Positions 22,656-33,715 of a stretch of DNA of 64,000 nucleotides are shown here, in pieces (the first letter of the stretch is position 1; each line of letters opens with the position of its first letter). The position numbers were made by a program, and so were the translations under genes. The notes beneath the pieces were generated by a model. The model saw only the letters and a list, made by a program, of their open reading frames with translations, was not told the origin of the DNA and did not search any database. The DNA is from Cyanoderma ruficeps (Eukaryota; Chordata; Aves; Passeriformes; Timaliidae): contig VZDJ01000063.1 in the NCBI GenBank assembly GCA_008694505.1, positions 1,597,654 to 1,661,653 of the forward strand, in the 5' to 3' direction.

Positions 22656-22810
22656 GTTTTTCGCCACTTTGGAATTTTTGGTTTGGATTTCGACAGGGGT
22701 TTAATTAAAGTAAAGATGTTAATGGCACACATAATGCTCATGAAAACAACAGCAACGCTCCCCCAGTGAGTCACTTAAAGAAAACACATCAGGCTGTGCC
22801 TTTATGCAGA
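22656..22810. other. AT-rich unique block, possible conserved noncoding element
   Basis: It has 'ttaattaaag', 'gttaatgg', 'cataatgctcat' and an AP-1-like 'tgagtcac' close together in repeat-free sequence. Regulatory role is inferred. Confidence 0.3.
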
Positions 22811-23149
22811 AATAGGCTGGATGTGGTGTTTTCCCATTTTATCTCTTCACAGCCTTGGAATAGGCTGGGACTGGATTGAAATTCCAAACAGAAGTCTTGA
22901 AATGGCTAAAACCCCATGAAATTTGACTTCTCCTCCTTCCTTTGGCTGGCAAAGCTCCTTATCTGGGAGGGAAACAGGGCAATAATCGGGAATTCAGATT
23001 GCTGTGATTGCTCAGTGCTCCATAAATACGAAAGAGAGATCCAAGGAAATCGGAACTGATATTCCAAGACACCTGTTGTGGCATTTGGGGCTGCCCAGCT
23101 TTATTCTCTGGCTGCAGTCACTCTGAATTCTTCTCTCCTCTCTAGCCCC

Positions 23150-23350
23150 CGCTCTGCTGGCATCAATAACATTATATTAATATATTCCTGTGTACTGAGC
23201 AGCCCTTAATAATTACGTCAACCCTTAATTTGCTGCGGCTCAATTACTGCAGCAGCTCATTGACATTGTTCAGGTTAATAAGTGCCGGATTCAGAGGACA
23301 GGCCACGTTACAAATCAGGCTGATTGTGGCAATTGTTGCAGCAAGCCAGG
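23150..23350. promoter_or_regulatory. Putative enhancer-like block with homeodomain cores
   Basis: 'taacattatattaatatatt', 'ttaataattacgtcaac', 'ccttaatttgc' and 'caattactgcag' crowd into about 120 bp; the second includes a CRE-like 'tacgtca'. No simple repeat explains the AT-richness. Typical of vertebrate developmental enhancers, but conservation is untested. Confidence 0.35.
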
Positions 23351-24233
23351 GGAGCAAGAGGCGAAGTGTTATTTAGCAAGGCTCAGGCAAGAACTTTTCC
23401 ACCAGCGAAATCCCCTGGGAGAGCTGCAGAGGGGCATGGATGGTGCTCTGGGGAGGTTCTGACAGGGAAATTCAAGCAGTTGGGGCTGGGAGGGTCTTTC
23501 CTAAATCCTGAGGGGTTTCTCCGTGTGCTGGAAGAGCCAGGTTTTGGATCCAGCACAGGCAGTGCTGGTGGGCTCATAAAAAATATAAAATTTTTTCCCC
23601 ACAACGTTCTGTCTGGACTACAACTCCTCTACAACAATCTCCTCGAGGGAAAAACCCCTTGGAATGTTGCCCCAGCAGTGGTTTGACCCTTTGTACTGAA
23701 CACGGCCTTAAATATTTCTGCTTTTCCTCCTTCAGAGCTGGAGCCAGGCAGGGCCACTCCTCTTCCATCACCAGGACTGAGCAAAGGAGTGATGGTGCAA
23801 TGGATGTGCTGAAGTGACTCCTCAAATGAATCTTAATCACATGGGCTAATTAGAGGCTGTGTTTGTTAATCAGATGTGAATAGCAGGCTGATTTCTCTAT
23901 TTAGATAAACGTCTGCTGCAGAACCTCTTGGCAGATGGGCCAACGTTTGCTCCCCCCCCAGCCTGAGTGGGCATTTTAACAGGTTGCAAACAGGGTTTCA
24001 TTGCTAATTAGGGACTAATGAAAACAGCAATTCTGGTGTCCACCACAGGGCCCAGCCACTCTGCTGTGGTGGGGAGTGTTGAGCGTTGGAATCTGCATTT
24101 GGAATTCCTGGATCCTCCTTGGGGTCCTTGTCGTGATGCACAGCACTGCTCAGAACTCTCTCCCCACCCAAGAAATCAGGGTGGGATTTACTTGCAGGCT
24201 TCACAGGGTGATAAAAAACCAAGTTTAAATTCT
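23351..24233. other. Noncoding sequence with a second AT-rich segment
   Basis: 23840-23945 is AT-rich with 'gctaattagagg', 'gttaatcagatg' and 'tagataaacg', and may belong with the block at 23150-23350. The rest shows no gene or repeat. Confidence 0.4.
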
Positions 24234-24308
24234 TGGGGATGTCCTGTGCAGGGCCAGGAATTGTGTGATTTTTGTGGGTCCATTCCAGCTGCGATTCCAC
24301 GATTCTAA
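24234..24308 (+). mobile_element. CR1 LINE 3'-end fragment
   Basis: It ends with the CR1-type 'gggtccattccagc' and 'gattccacgattct'. Only the last ~75 bp remain. Confidence 0.65.
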
Positions 24309-24387
24309 ATAAAACTAAAACCTGGAGACAGCAGCTGTGGCTGCTCTTGTGGCCAACCCAACTTTAATCCAAGTTTCTGATGTCCTC

Positions 24388-24458
24388 AAGTCCTGAAACC
24401 AAGGAAAAAAACCCCAAGTCCTGAAACCAAGGAAAACAAGTTGGAAACCAAGGAAAAG
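24388..24458. repeat. Short imperfect tandem repeat, three units
   Basis: 'aagtcctgaaaccaaggaaa' occurs twice and a shortened 'ttggaaaccaaggaaa' once, with spacing of about 28 and 24 bp. Confidence 0.85.
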
Positions 24459-24679
24459 AGGTGGATTTATCCTTAAAAGTTCCTTGAGACTTTGTTCCTT
24501 GGGCTGTGGGTGCTCTGCCCTCTGCCTCTCTCCCCTCCTCCTCCTCCTCACCCCAGGGATCTTCCCCAGTGTGCTGGGGTGGCTCTGGCTGGGGCATCAC
24601 CTCCCTGCTGGCTCCTCTAGCCAACAGCTGAAGCTAAAATGAGACTTTTTTTCAGTGCGTTTGGCTTCCCTTGCACTCT

Positions 24680-24940
24680 CCAGAATTACCCTGAAGAGTA
24701 TTTAAATATCTCTCCTAATAATTACAGCCATATTCCCAGCAGCTCCTGTGCCAGTGGAAGTGCTGAGTTATCCTGCTTTTACCCTACCTACCTATGGATT
24801 ACAAATAGATCTTATTAACTGCTCCGAGCTGACACATCTATTGGAATAAAGGGGCTCGTTTCTTCCCAGGCAGCAGAACAATCTTCCTGTTATGCTAATA
24901 AATACAGGGATTTGCATAAATCTAATCAGATGGGGAGGCT
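24680..24940. promoter_or_regulatory. Putative enhancer-like block with octamer
   Basis: Repeat-free AT-rich sequence with 'tcctaataattacagcc', 'gatcttattaactg', 'ttatgctaataaatac' and a perfect octamer ATTTGCAT (24910-24917) next to 'aaatctaatcag'. The mix of POU and homeodomain-type cores matches the blocks at 8.1 and 29.7 kb. Function is inferred. Confidence 0.35.
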
Positions 24941-26227
24941 CAAACGGGAGCCCAGCACTCCTGGGTGCTTGGCAGAGCTGCTCCTGCAAGGGAATTTTGG
25001 GGGAAATAGTCACCACCGGCCGGAACTGGGAGAGAAGGAGGTGGGAGTTGTGTTTCCGTGCACCCAGCTCAGTTTCCAGGGGGATCGTGCTGCAGAACCT
25101 CCTGCCCTGGCTTTCCCAGCCCGTTGGGATGTGCATTGTGTGCATTAAATGTTGTGCTAGAGAGAAGGAAAGGCAATTTGCTCCCAACTCTGGTTGTGCT
25201 GGACCATCCCTTTGGGTGAATGATGAGCCCTGGACCGGCACTGCTCTGGGCTTTGGTGATGTGGCGAATGCAGCGCCCCAAAATCCCCCACCTGGAAGGT
25301 GCTGTGGGTGCTGGGAGCATCCCCAGCCCCACAAATCCCCTTTTGCCCTGGGGCTGAACAATCCATGTCCCTCCAACTCCATCCAGATAAAGAAACCGAC
25401 ACGAGACCCTGCAGATTTGGGGAGAGAAGCTGCTCCACTGCTGGAAGGGTTTGTGATTCCCGTGACCTTGTGTAGGGGTTTGTGTCTTGGCCAGCTCTGC
25501 ATCAGATTGGGCTGAAACTGGGGCTTTTATGGGGCAGAAAAGGGAAGTTTCTGCAGCCTCCTCCCTTCTACAGCTGGTTTAGTGCTGGCAGTGCTGAAAG
25601 ATGCAGCTCCCTTCCTCTCTGCACTGCTATTAATGACAAACATGTCATTAATAATTCTCTCCCTGCTCATCCCCCCTGCTTTACCCTCCAACAGTCTGGA
25701 TTTGTTTTTGGAGGGCAGGAGAGTGCTGCCTTCCCTTTTTAGCACATGTGCAAAGGCTCAGCAGATGTCTGCCTCCCTGTGGGGAGCCTCCCTTGGAACA
25801 AAACCCGGGATGTGCCGGGCAGGGGGGCCTGGTTCAGCTGGAGAGGCAGGTGAAGGCGAGGTACACCTTCAGGGCAAAACCAGATGCATCCTTCCTGCAG
25901 AATGAGCCTTAAACCACAGCTCCCAGCACGCTTTTGCCTCACATCCCATCTGGATTCCTGGCTGGAAGTGCTGCTGATGAGTCCAGCCCTTCCCACTCCT
26001 GCCGAGGAGGGGCTGGTGCCAAGCTCCAGGCAGAGATTTGATTTATTCCTTTGGAAAACACTTCTCATGCTCCTCTAAATGCTTCAGGAGCAAACAAACA
26101 TCGCTCCAGCTCCGCTGAGGACTCCTCTTCCAAGGTGAGGAAGCTCCCGGGGCAGAGTGGGACAATTTGTTGTGTAGGTGGAAGGAATTCCAGCCGGGAT
26201 CAGGCACAGGAGGCACCCAAGGGCTCC
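24941..26227. other. Unique noncoding sequence
   Basis: No gene recognised. The 207-codon (+) and 236-codon (-) frames overlapping here lie opposite each other and neither resembles a known protein. The inverted repeat at 25629-25652 is listed separately. Confidence 0.45.
25629..25652. repeat. Perfect 10-bp inverted repeat, 4-base loop
   Basis: Arms ATTAATGACA (25629-25638) and TGTCATTAAT (25643-25652) flank AACA. Each arm carries an ATTAAT homeodomain core joined to TGACA, a TALE (MEIS/TGIF-type) core. It could be a dimer binding site or a cruciform; the sequence alone does not decide. Confidence 0.9.
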
Positions 26228-26372
26228 CCCAGGGCAGGGACATGTCCTCCAAACTGCTCCGAGCTCCATCCAGCCTGGCCTTGGGCAATTCCAGAAGCTA
26301 AAAAGCTTCTCTGGGAACCTGTGCCAGGGCCTCACCTCCCTCAGAGGGAAGGAAAGAAAAGATCCTTCCCTC
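26228..26372 (-). mobile_element. CR1 LINE 3'-UTR fragment, minus strand
   Basis: The plus strand shows the CR1 3' end reversed: 'gagctccatccagcctggcc' then 'ttgggcaattccag', 'cctgtgccagggcctcacc' and 'cctccctcagagggaagg'. Diverged and non-coding. Confidence 0.75.
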
Positions 26373-26796
26373 CAGGGCTGGAAAACCACGTTTCCATCAT
26401 GTTCTCCTTTAGGTTCAGGCCCTGCCTGAGGGATTGCCTGCAACCCATGGTCCTGCTGAGGCAGCAGAGTCCTCTGTCCCCACGTTTTCCACGTCTTGGA
26501 AAAACAGAATAAAAACCCTCCACTCAAGGCCTTATAAAAGGGGAGGATGGTTTAATTCTCATATCTTTAATCACATTGCTCCTTGTCCAACACCTGTAAA
26601 GCCAAATATTCTCCCCCCCAAAGGTTTGGGCAGAACCCCTGTGTGCAGCACAGGTTGGGATGGAGGGATTTGCTTTGCTGTGGCTCCTTGGCTGAATTTT
26701 GGCATCTTTAAAGCTTTTATTTGTCCATCATTCCCCCAGCACAAGCCTCCCTTGTAGCAGTGACGGGTCAAACGAGGAGAGCAGCACCGATGGGGA
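26373..26796. other. Unique noncoding sequence
   Basis: Nothing recognisable. Confidence 0.45.
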
Positions 26797-26863
26797 TGAA
26801 ATAAAATAAAATTAAAAAAAAATGAAAATGAAATGAAATGAAATAAAATAAAATAAAGTAAAA
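26797..26863. repeat. (AAAAT/GAAAT)n pentamer repeat
   Basis: Imperfect AAAAT and GAAAT pentamers with a central A run. Confidence 0.9.
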
Positions 26864-27260
26864 GCAACCCCTGAACAGCAGAGCCCTGAAGGATTCATTC
26901 CACACCCAGCCAGGTGATTTATCATCAACGATCACTTCAGATCTCACCCATTTGGTGCAGCTCCAAGAGGCTCACAGGACATTTGGCTTGGAATTAATGC
27001 AGGAAAGGACTTGCAGACACTTTAGCGGGGCAGGACCCTCGGAGGAAGCGGGAGGTTTTTCCTGAGAACGTTCAGTGCCGCCTTAAATTAGGCCATAAAA
27101 AGTAAGTGCTTTTTAAAAGCAATCTTGCTCAGTAGGGTCTGCTTTGTCAGAGCTTCCAGGTGATTTAAAGGTTCTCCTTCCTCCTGGCTCCTGCAAAAAA
27201 ATCCAGCAAACAGGAGCCCGGCTGCTGTGAAAAATACCCTTGCCTGTAAATCTAGAGGAA
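26864..27260. other. Unique noncoding sequence
   Basis: Nothing recognisable. Confidence 0.45.
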
Positions 27261-27263
27261 AAA

Positions 27264-27318
27264 GCTATATATATATATATAAAAATATATCTCTCTATAT
27301 AAATATATATATAAAAAT
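27264..27318. repeat. Imperfect (TA)n microsatellite
   Basis: Three TA tracts interrupted by 'aaaa' and 'ctctc'. Confidence 0.9.
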
Positions 27319-27834
27319 GTGATAAACATCCATAAGGCAGAGCCCATAAAGCTGTGGGGCTGACAACAGAGGTAGGAAGCATTGTCAGGGGAAGAGCAAA
27401 CCTGGAGTTTTTTGGGTAGGGATGCAAAGGTGGTGCTGCTGTGATGTTTTTCCACGGTGTTCCTTGTAGTATTTCCCTTTTTCTTGGAGGCTCACGCCAG
27501 CTGTGATGAACAAGAGAAAATCCCACAGCACTGAAGGGCCTCGTTTGTCACCAACCTGCTTTTCTTTTATTTTTTTTTCCTTTTTGCCTCGTCCTTTCTC
27601 TTCCATCATTGAGCCACCCTTGCTGGGTTTGCAGCATCTCCTGAGTGGTTTATTTCCTAAATTTGTGGGAGAGAGATGGTGCTGCTGGATGGGACTTTGG
27701 GCCTGGCCTGGGTCTGTTCTTCTCCTTTTGCTGCTGATGCACATCCCCACATGTTCCTCCTTCCCACTGCTCGACTTCAAATTTGTCCCCTTTGCTGAGG
27801 GGGCTTTAGTAAAATCTGGTTTAATGACAGCATC
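27319..27834. other. Unique noncoding sequence
   Basis: Nothing recognisable; a T-rich run lies at 27566-27585. Confidence 0.45.
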
Positions 27835-27966
27835 ATATTTATATTTATATTTATATTTATATCTTTCTATTATATTTNTATATTATTACTATTGTATTTA
27901 CTATACTATATTCATTATATTCATTATATTATATTCATTATATACTTTAATTTATTTTCTTTTTTT
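27835..27966. repeat. AT-rich low-complexity stretch, mixed ATTT/ATTC repeats
   Basis: 'tatattta' hexamer-like repeats are followed by a single N (27878) and several 'attcattat' units. Long enough to melt easily; it may be an assembly weak point. Confidence 0.9.
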
Positions 27967-28578
27967 ACCCAGTGGCTGCGGTGACAGCTGCCCGGCATCC
28001 CTCTCCCAGTGCCTCTTACCGAGTTTTCTTACCCCCTGATCCTCTGTGTCATTAGCCCAGGCCTGGCCTTCAGCTTTAATCATCTTTTGCCTCCCCGGCC
28101 CTTGGGGCAGCTTCCCCTGGCTCCAGTGGCAGGTCCCGGGACCCGCAGGGAATGGGACCGTGTCTGTCAGTGGGGCAGGGCTGGGGCTCGGCTCAGGGTT
28201 AAGGAAACAATGTGGGGAGGAATTAGTGCAGGGCAGCAGAGCCTGGCCTTTCCCAGAGCCGCCCTGAAAAGCCCTTTCAGAGCCATTTAATGTCCCCTGT
28301 CAGGGGCTGCAGGGCCTGACCCAGGGGACAAGAGCCCTCTCGGCCCTCCTGGGTGCTCTGGGTCACCTTACAGGGTTGGTTGGGTTTGCTCTCAAAATGT
28401 GCACATGGACAAAAAAAAAAACAAAAAAAAAAACGGGGCGGGGGGTGAGGTGGGAAATCAGCTTGTAAATAACATTCCCTTCCCCATCAGGAGCTTAACA
28501 GGGAAGGACAAGACCCAAGCCCAGCTCCAAAAGCCTGGTCCTAATCTCTGGTGACATCTGGAGCCAGCAAAGGCCGAG
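27967..28578. other. Noncoding sequence with an A-rich run
   Basis: A-rich run at 28410-28433 followed by a G run. G+C-rich otherwise; no gene recognised. Confidence 0.45.
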
Positions 28579-28927
28579 GAGGAGCTCTGGACAGAGAACA
28601 GGGCAATTCCCACCATCTCCCAGAACCTGGAGGAGCTCTGCACAGGGAATGGGGCAATTCCCATCATCTCCCAGAACCTGGAAAAGCTCTGCACAGGGAA
28701 CAGGGCAATTCCCACCATCTCCCAGAACCTGGAAAAGCTCTGCACAGGGAACAGAGCAATTCCCATCATCTCCCAGAACCTGGAAAAGCTCTGCACAGGG
28801 AACAGGGCAATTCCCATCTCCCAGAACCTGGAAAAGCTCTGCACAGGGAACAGGGCAATTCCCATCATCTCCCAGTACCTGGAAAAGCTCTGCACAGGGA
28901 ACGGAGCAATTCCCATCATCTCCCAGT
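28579..28927. repeat. 51-bp minisatellite, seven units
   Basis: Seven units with 'gctctgcacagggaa' and 'gcaattcccatcatctccca' at 51-bp spacing; the fifth unit is 3 bp shorter ('cccatctccc'). 51 bp is 17 codons and the shortened unit loses exactly one codon, so three frames stay open on both strands (for example 28551-29174 plus and 28458-28919 minus). This imitates a repeat protein but lacks any start context, partner domain or conserved ending. Confidence 0.95.
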
Positions 28928-29694
28928 CCTTCTGTCCCCTGACAGTGGGAGCTGTGCCCTGCAGCCCTGCCAGGCACCAGCAGCTCCCCTGACTCCATTT
29001 CTCAGTCCCTTTTCAAGGGCTTTGAGCCACACAGCCAAATCAGAGCAGGCTGGAAGGGCACCCAAATGGGTGAGCAGCAAATCTGCAGATGAATTCAATG
29101 TCTGTCAGAGCCCAGGTTTGGTTTCCTTATCTCCCGTCCCTCTGCTGAGGGATCCACAGTTGGAGCAGCCCTAAAATGGGCTGAGCTGGCCGAACCCTGG
29201 TAAAAAATGCCCAAAATACACCCAGAGACCAAAACACAGCCAGAGAGGGAGAATTGTGGATGCTGTCACTCCTCAGGGTGTTCTGGCTGCCCTTGGCGCT
29301 TGCTCAAAGCCCTGCACCTGGGAAGGAAAATATCTGCCAGCACCAATCCTTGCAAGAAAAGGACACAGAAGGCAGGGGAGGAGGTTCTGGGGTAGGAAGA
29401 ATCCCCTGAGGAGGAACCTCCGAGCTTCATTCCACCCCTGGTGCTGAGCTCCAGATGGAAAAAAATCATCAGGGCAAACTTCCTGAGCTGAGCTGCTGCG
29501 GGCGGAGGGATCAGGGTGGAATTATTGTCCAGCTGAAGTCCCCCAGGGAGATCCAGGGAGGAAAAGGAGCATCCAAGCCCAGCTGGGGATGTGAGCACCC
29601 AGCTGCCCTTGGGTCCTGCTCTGCTGCCACCAGGAGCCCAGGAAAACCTGGGGACTGAGAATTGTCTGGCCAAGGCGGGCGAAGGGTGGGCAGG
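28928..29694. other. Unique noncoding sequence
   Basis: No gene or repeat recognised. Confidence 0.45.
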
Positions 29695-29790
29695 AAGTCG
29701 GCGATTTGCATACAGAGCTGGGAGATAATGAAAAAGCCCAATTAAAAAGATAAATCAGCTGCCTCATGGTTTAATCATGAGGCCTGGCAG
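29695..29790. promoter_or_regulatory. Short regulatory-like segment with octamer and perfect inverted repeat
   Basis: Octamer ATTTGCAT lies at 29704-29711. An AT-rich 'gataatgaaaa' and 'caattaaaaagataaatcag' follow. Then comes a perfect inverted repeat with arms GCCTCATG (29761-29768) and CATGAGGC (29776-29783) around GTTTAAT. The arrangement suggests a compact protein-binding cluster; role inferred. Confidence 0.35.
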
Positions 29791-31689
29791 GATTTGGGGG
29801 CTGGGTTGTCCCTTACGATGGGAGGTGGCTCTGCTGGAGGGGCCTTTGCTGGAGAATCCAGATGAATTCTGACACCCAGGACAAATCTACACGGGGCTTT
29901 TCCTTTCCCTTCTCCTTTTGGCTTTTGCAACACCTTAAATTAGAGCCAGCTCTTGTTTCCACATCAGGAACGAGTCCAAGGCTGGTGTCAGTGGTTTGTG
30001 TTCTGTGCCAGCTCTGCAATGTCTTGATTGCAAAACCTGCTCTTTTCCCAGGTTCCTAAATCTTCCTTTCTGGAGGTTTTAATTGGAGGTGAGCAAAGTA
30101 ATGATCTGTCAGCCACGCAATCCTCGCTCTATTCATCTTGCCAAAAAGGGGGAAAAAAAAGCCTGAATTAAAGGAGAAAAGAATGATCTCGGAGGTGTTT
30201 TCCAGACTTAATGATTCTGTGATCCTGCAGTGTGTCTGCAGAGAGCCCAGCCCGGGGCAGGGGTGACATGGGTGTCACCTCAGGACGGGCTGTGACACCC
30301 GGGCTGGACACTGAGGCACAGAGCAAAGGCCAGGGTGGGGCTGAGCTGTCTGTGGGGGCTCCAGAGAGCGATTCAGGGCAATTTCAGTCACTGTTTCTCA
30401 TCAGTGACTTTATCAAGGCCCCTAAATTAGGCTGAGGTAATGAGCTAACATCTCCTCAGTCAGGGGAGGTGTTCTGTGCATGAGGGGCTCGTGGCAGAGC
30501 TGCACCAGAACATCTCTGCTGCTGCCAGCACCAAACACCTCCTGCTCTGCCCTGGGCCAGCTGAGCTTCTAGAGAAACACCTGGGAACAGCTTCTGCACA
30601 CCAGGCTCCTTCCCTCAGCTTTGCACTGGATTTTTATTTTTATTTTATTAGATTGCACTGGAATTGTTGTGTTTCCAAAAGCTTTTGTGTCCCTGAAAAT
30701 CGCCTCAAAATGTGCCAGAGCCACCCCCTGTCCTCAGAGCTGAGCTGTGGCAGGGAAATTCTCCAGCCCCGGAGTGCCCAGGGTGAAGGGATGAATAGCA
30801 ACTGCCTGGGAGTGTTTGCTGCCTTGGCTGGCACAGAAAAGCTCTTTCCCTGCTCCTCTGTGACCTCTCTCTGCTCTCCCTGGAGGGGGAACTCCGTGCG
30901 TGGGAACTCTGAGCAGAGAATGGAACAAATGTGAGGCTCCAGACCCTTCCTGTCCCGGGGAAGCGTGGCCCAGGCTGGGGCAGCAGCTCCCAGGATAAAC
31001 CCTGAGATTTCCCTGAGCCATCCCAGCGATGGGATTGCTTTCATTCCCGTTTTCTGGACAAACATCTTTATTTCTGGGGGCTGCAGGATGCTGTGCCTTG
31101 CTGGGGATGGCAGATGGTCGGGTGTGGGCGTGAGAGGCAGAACACCTTGAGCATCAATAAATTAGTGGCTCCTGGAGAGATGTCCTGGAGCTGTTACGGA
31201 GCAGAATCCAAGGGCGGGATCTGGAACGGGAAATTCAAATCCTGAGAAGAGCTTTTCTTGCTTTAACCCGATTTCTGCTCAATATTCCTCGGCTCCTCTG
31301 AGCTGGGTGTGTCGGGATCACCCCAATTCCCAAACCTGCCACAGCAAAACCCCAAATTCCTGCTGGTGCCTGCTGGGCAATGGTGAAGCCTTTTCCCACA
31401 AACAGTGAATGCCATCCCTGCAGGACACAGGGCAGGGCCTGGCCTGCTTTTCTGCTGATAACGTGCTTGCTTTATCACAGGAAGCAGTTTGGGAATTGCA
31501 CAGATCATTTCATTTTTCTTGCTGTTTTTTTTTTCCAGGCCCCGCTCCTCTCTCCTCTCTCATAAATACCCTTCTGTAGAGGAAACATAATAGAAAAGAG
31601 CCTGGGGAGAAAAGCAGAATATTCAGTGATTCAGGAATCCTCAGGGGATAGCTCTGCTTTTACTGCAGGGTCACCACCAGGAAAAACTG
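29791..31689. other. Unique noncoding sequence with a CR1-like tail remnant
   Basis: 'cttaatgattctgtgatcc' at 30207-30225 resembles a CR1 terminal tail but has no element body. No gene recognised; overlapping frames on both strands at 30476-31065 show no known domain. Confidence 0.4.
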
Positions 31690-31985
31690 TAAATCACTTC
31701 TGCTCTGCCTTCCTCTCGACGCCTCGCTATTTAAAAATGTAATTAGATCTGCATGTTCCTTGGTTTTAATTTTCATTATGTGTCTGGAGCTGCGTTGTTA
31801 AGGTTGTTTGATGTTGGTTCCTAAGTGAAAATAACTCTGCTCCATCCTCAACATCCCTGCGCTTGATTCCATTTTAGAGCGGGGGCAATGTATTATTTTA
31901 AAGATAATCATTACCAAAAATAAAAAAAAAAGCTTTGGAAGATATTTAATATATATTTTCCGAAGGATTTCTGGCTAGACTAAAG
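31690..31985. other. AT-rich unique block, possible conserved noncoding element
   Basis: It contains 'atgtaattagatctgcatg', 'gataatcattacc' and 'gatatttaatatatatt' in otherwise complex sequence, with one A run near 31922-31931. Regulatory role inferred from composition. Confidence 0.3.
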
Positions 31986-32266
31986 AGGCTGGTGTGATTT
32001 ACAGAGAGACTTCCATGAAAAATCCCCTGCACAGCAAAATGCTCTGGGTTTTGCCCCTGGAATATTCAGGAATCAGGAGTTTTGCTGAAGTCTTGGGCTC
32101 TTTGGAAAAATCCAGATTTTCAGTGTGTCACTCTCAGAACAAGGTGTCAGGGAATCACTTTGAAATCACTGATGAATAGAATAAAAATAAAAAAATAAAA
32201 CCTGCAGGCCTGCCAGGGAAATCCTGTATCCCCTCCAGTCCAACCAGTCACTTCCCAGTTCCCAGA
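31986..32266. other. Unique noncoding sequence
   Basis: A-rich interval at 32179-32200. The 6 bp directly before the LTR (32261-32266, cccaga) partly match the 6 bp after it. Confidence 0.4.
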
Positions 32267-32657
32267 TGTTGCAGGTAGGGATATTATCAAAGAAAAGCTT
32301 TATAAAAATCTGGTTTAGGCCTTGCTACTTTAGCTAAGTTAGAAGTAGCTGATAAATTCCCATAAAGAAAAATTACAAGGATGAACACAACAACCTATCC
32401 TCAGAGAGAAAAATAAGTCTGCACCTGCATGAACAATGGACGTGTGCCACGAGAATCACTGAAGGAAATACATAAACATATCTAGGGAGAGAAAATTTGA
32501 TAGAAATATACAATAACCCTTGCTGACCAATGACCTGAGTGTCTCTGCATTGCTGCCCAGTTAGCTTTAACACAGTACCCGCTGACATTTCCTATAAATA
32601 TGAGCTCTGTGAATAAAGAATTGGCTTTTCTGGACAAAAACCTGATTTATTACAGCA
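32267..32657 (+). mobile_element. Solo LTR of a class II (ERVK-like) endogenous retrovirus
   Basis: 391 bp from TGTTGCAGG to TTACAGCA. It has a U3-like AT-rich part, a TATA box 'ctataaata' (32592-32600), AATAAA (32612-32617) and a short U5. The flanks cccaga and cccacc agree at four of six bases, consistent with an aged 6-bp target duplication. Terminal TGTT and CAGCA match the LTR at 42309-42732, suggesting related families. No internal coding region adjoins it, so recombination between the LTRs presumably removed the provirus. Confidence 0.75.
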
Positions 32658-32913
32658 CCCACCCTGCTCCAGCCCTCTTTGCCGTGCAGTTTATCAAGCA
32701 GGGAAGTGTTTTATTCCTGTGAATGGGAGCTGCTCCCCCCGCTCATCTCCAGGAGTTTCCCCTCTGAACACATCCCTGATTTCCAGCCAGAGACAGAGCT
32801 ATTAATAACTGCTCCCTTAATGAGCTTATTCCAGCATCACCCAAGCAAGGTAAAATTGCTTGGCTCACCTCGGGAGAACCTGAGGAACCTGAGGTGATTC
32901 TGCTCCAAAAGGG
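32658..32913. other. Unique noncoding sequence
   Basis: Nothing recognisable. Confidence 0.45.
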
Positions 32914-33008
32914 GGTTTTATCCTGGAGTAAAGGTTTTATCCTGGAGTAAAGGTTTTATCCTGGGGTAAAGGTTTTGTCCTGGGGTAAAGGTTCTATCCT
33001 GGAGTAAA
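32914..33008. repeat. 19-bp minisatellite, five units
   Basis: Five exact-length 19-bp units of 'ggttttatcctggagtaaa' with single-base changes, plus a partial sixth. Confidence 0.97.
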
Positions 33009-33664
33009 GGTTTATCTCCTTTGCCCCCTTTACAGAAAATCATGCAAAGATCTTTTCCTCCTCAAAACCCATGGCGCAGGAAACAACTGAGAGCTGCACG
33101 AGGCATCACAGGAACAAAAACGTGGTAAAACTCGGGATGAGGCTTCTCCAGTTCAGGTATTTGTGCTTTGCAAAGACAAAAGGATCAATTTCCACCCCCC
33201 AGCAATTCCTCCTGGACCCTCTGGGCAGGGAGGATTCTGAGGTCCCCGTGCTGCTGCTCTGGGTTGGGTGCCCACTCCTATAACCTTTCAGAGCTGTCTC
33301 CTGTCTCCCAGCATTAAATTTCTTATTATCTGCCTGCTTAGACACCAAGACTTTCAGGGCCAGGGCTGCTTGACTCAGATTTTGTCCAACAACTGATGAA
33401 AGAAGCCTTTGCTCTGCTTGGGGTTCTCTGGGAAATGGATTTCTATGGACTTGGAGAGGGATGTTGGAGGGAAGGTTGAACTAAGATTGTATTAACTGAG
33501 ATAACACTTGATTAGCAGCACCTCTGGGAGATCAATCCACGGACATTCAGGTGCAAAGGTGGATTTTCCCCTAAAATTTTCACCTCCTCTTTAGGGCAAG
33601 AAGGAAACGGGAGAGAGAAACTCCTTTTGGTTCAGGTGTCGCTGTCAGTAAATGGAAATTATCA
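33009..33664. other. Unique noncoding sequence
   Basis: Nothing recognisable. Confidence 0.45.
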
Positions 33665-33715
33665 CTGAATTATTATTATTNNATTATTATTATTATTACT
33701 ACATTTATTTAGTAT
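33665..33715. repeat. (ATT)n microsatellite with two ambiguous bases
   Basis: ATT trinucleotides on both sides of NN (33681-33682); the true repeat number is uncertain. Confidence 0.95.

Noticed and set aside
24792..25515. Opposed 207-codon (+) and 236-codon (-) frames
   Set aside because: They overlap almost entirely on opposite strands, which is typical of stop-poor sequence; neither resembles a known protein.
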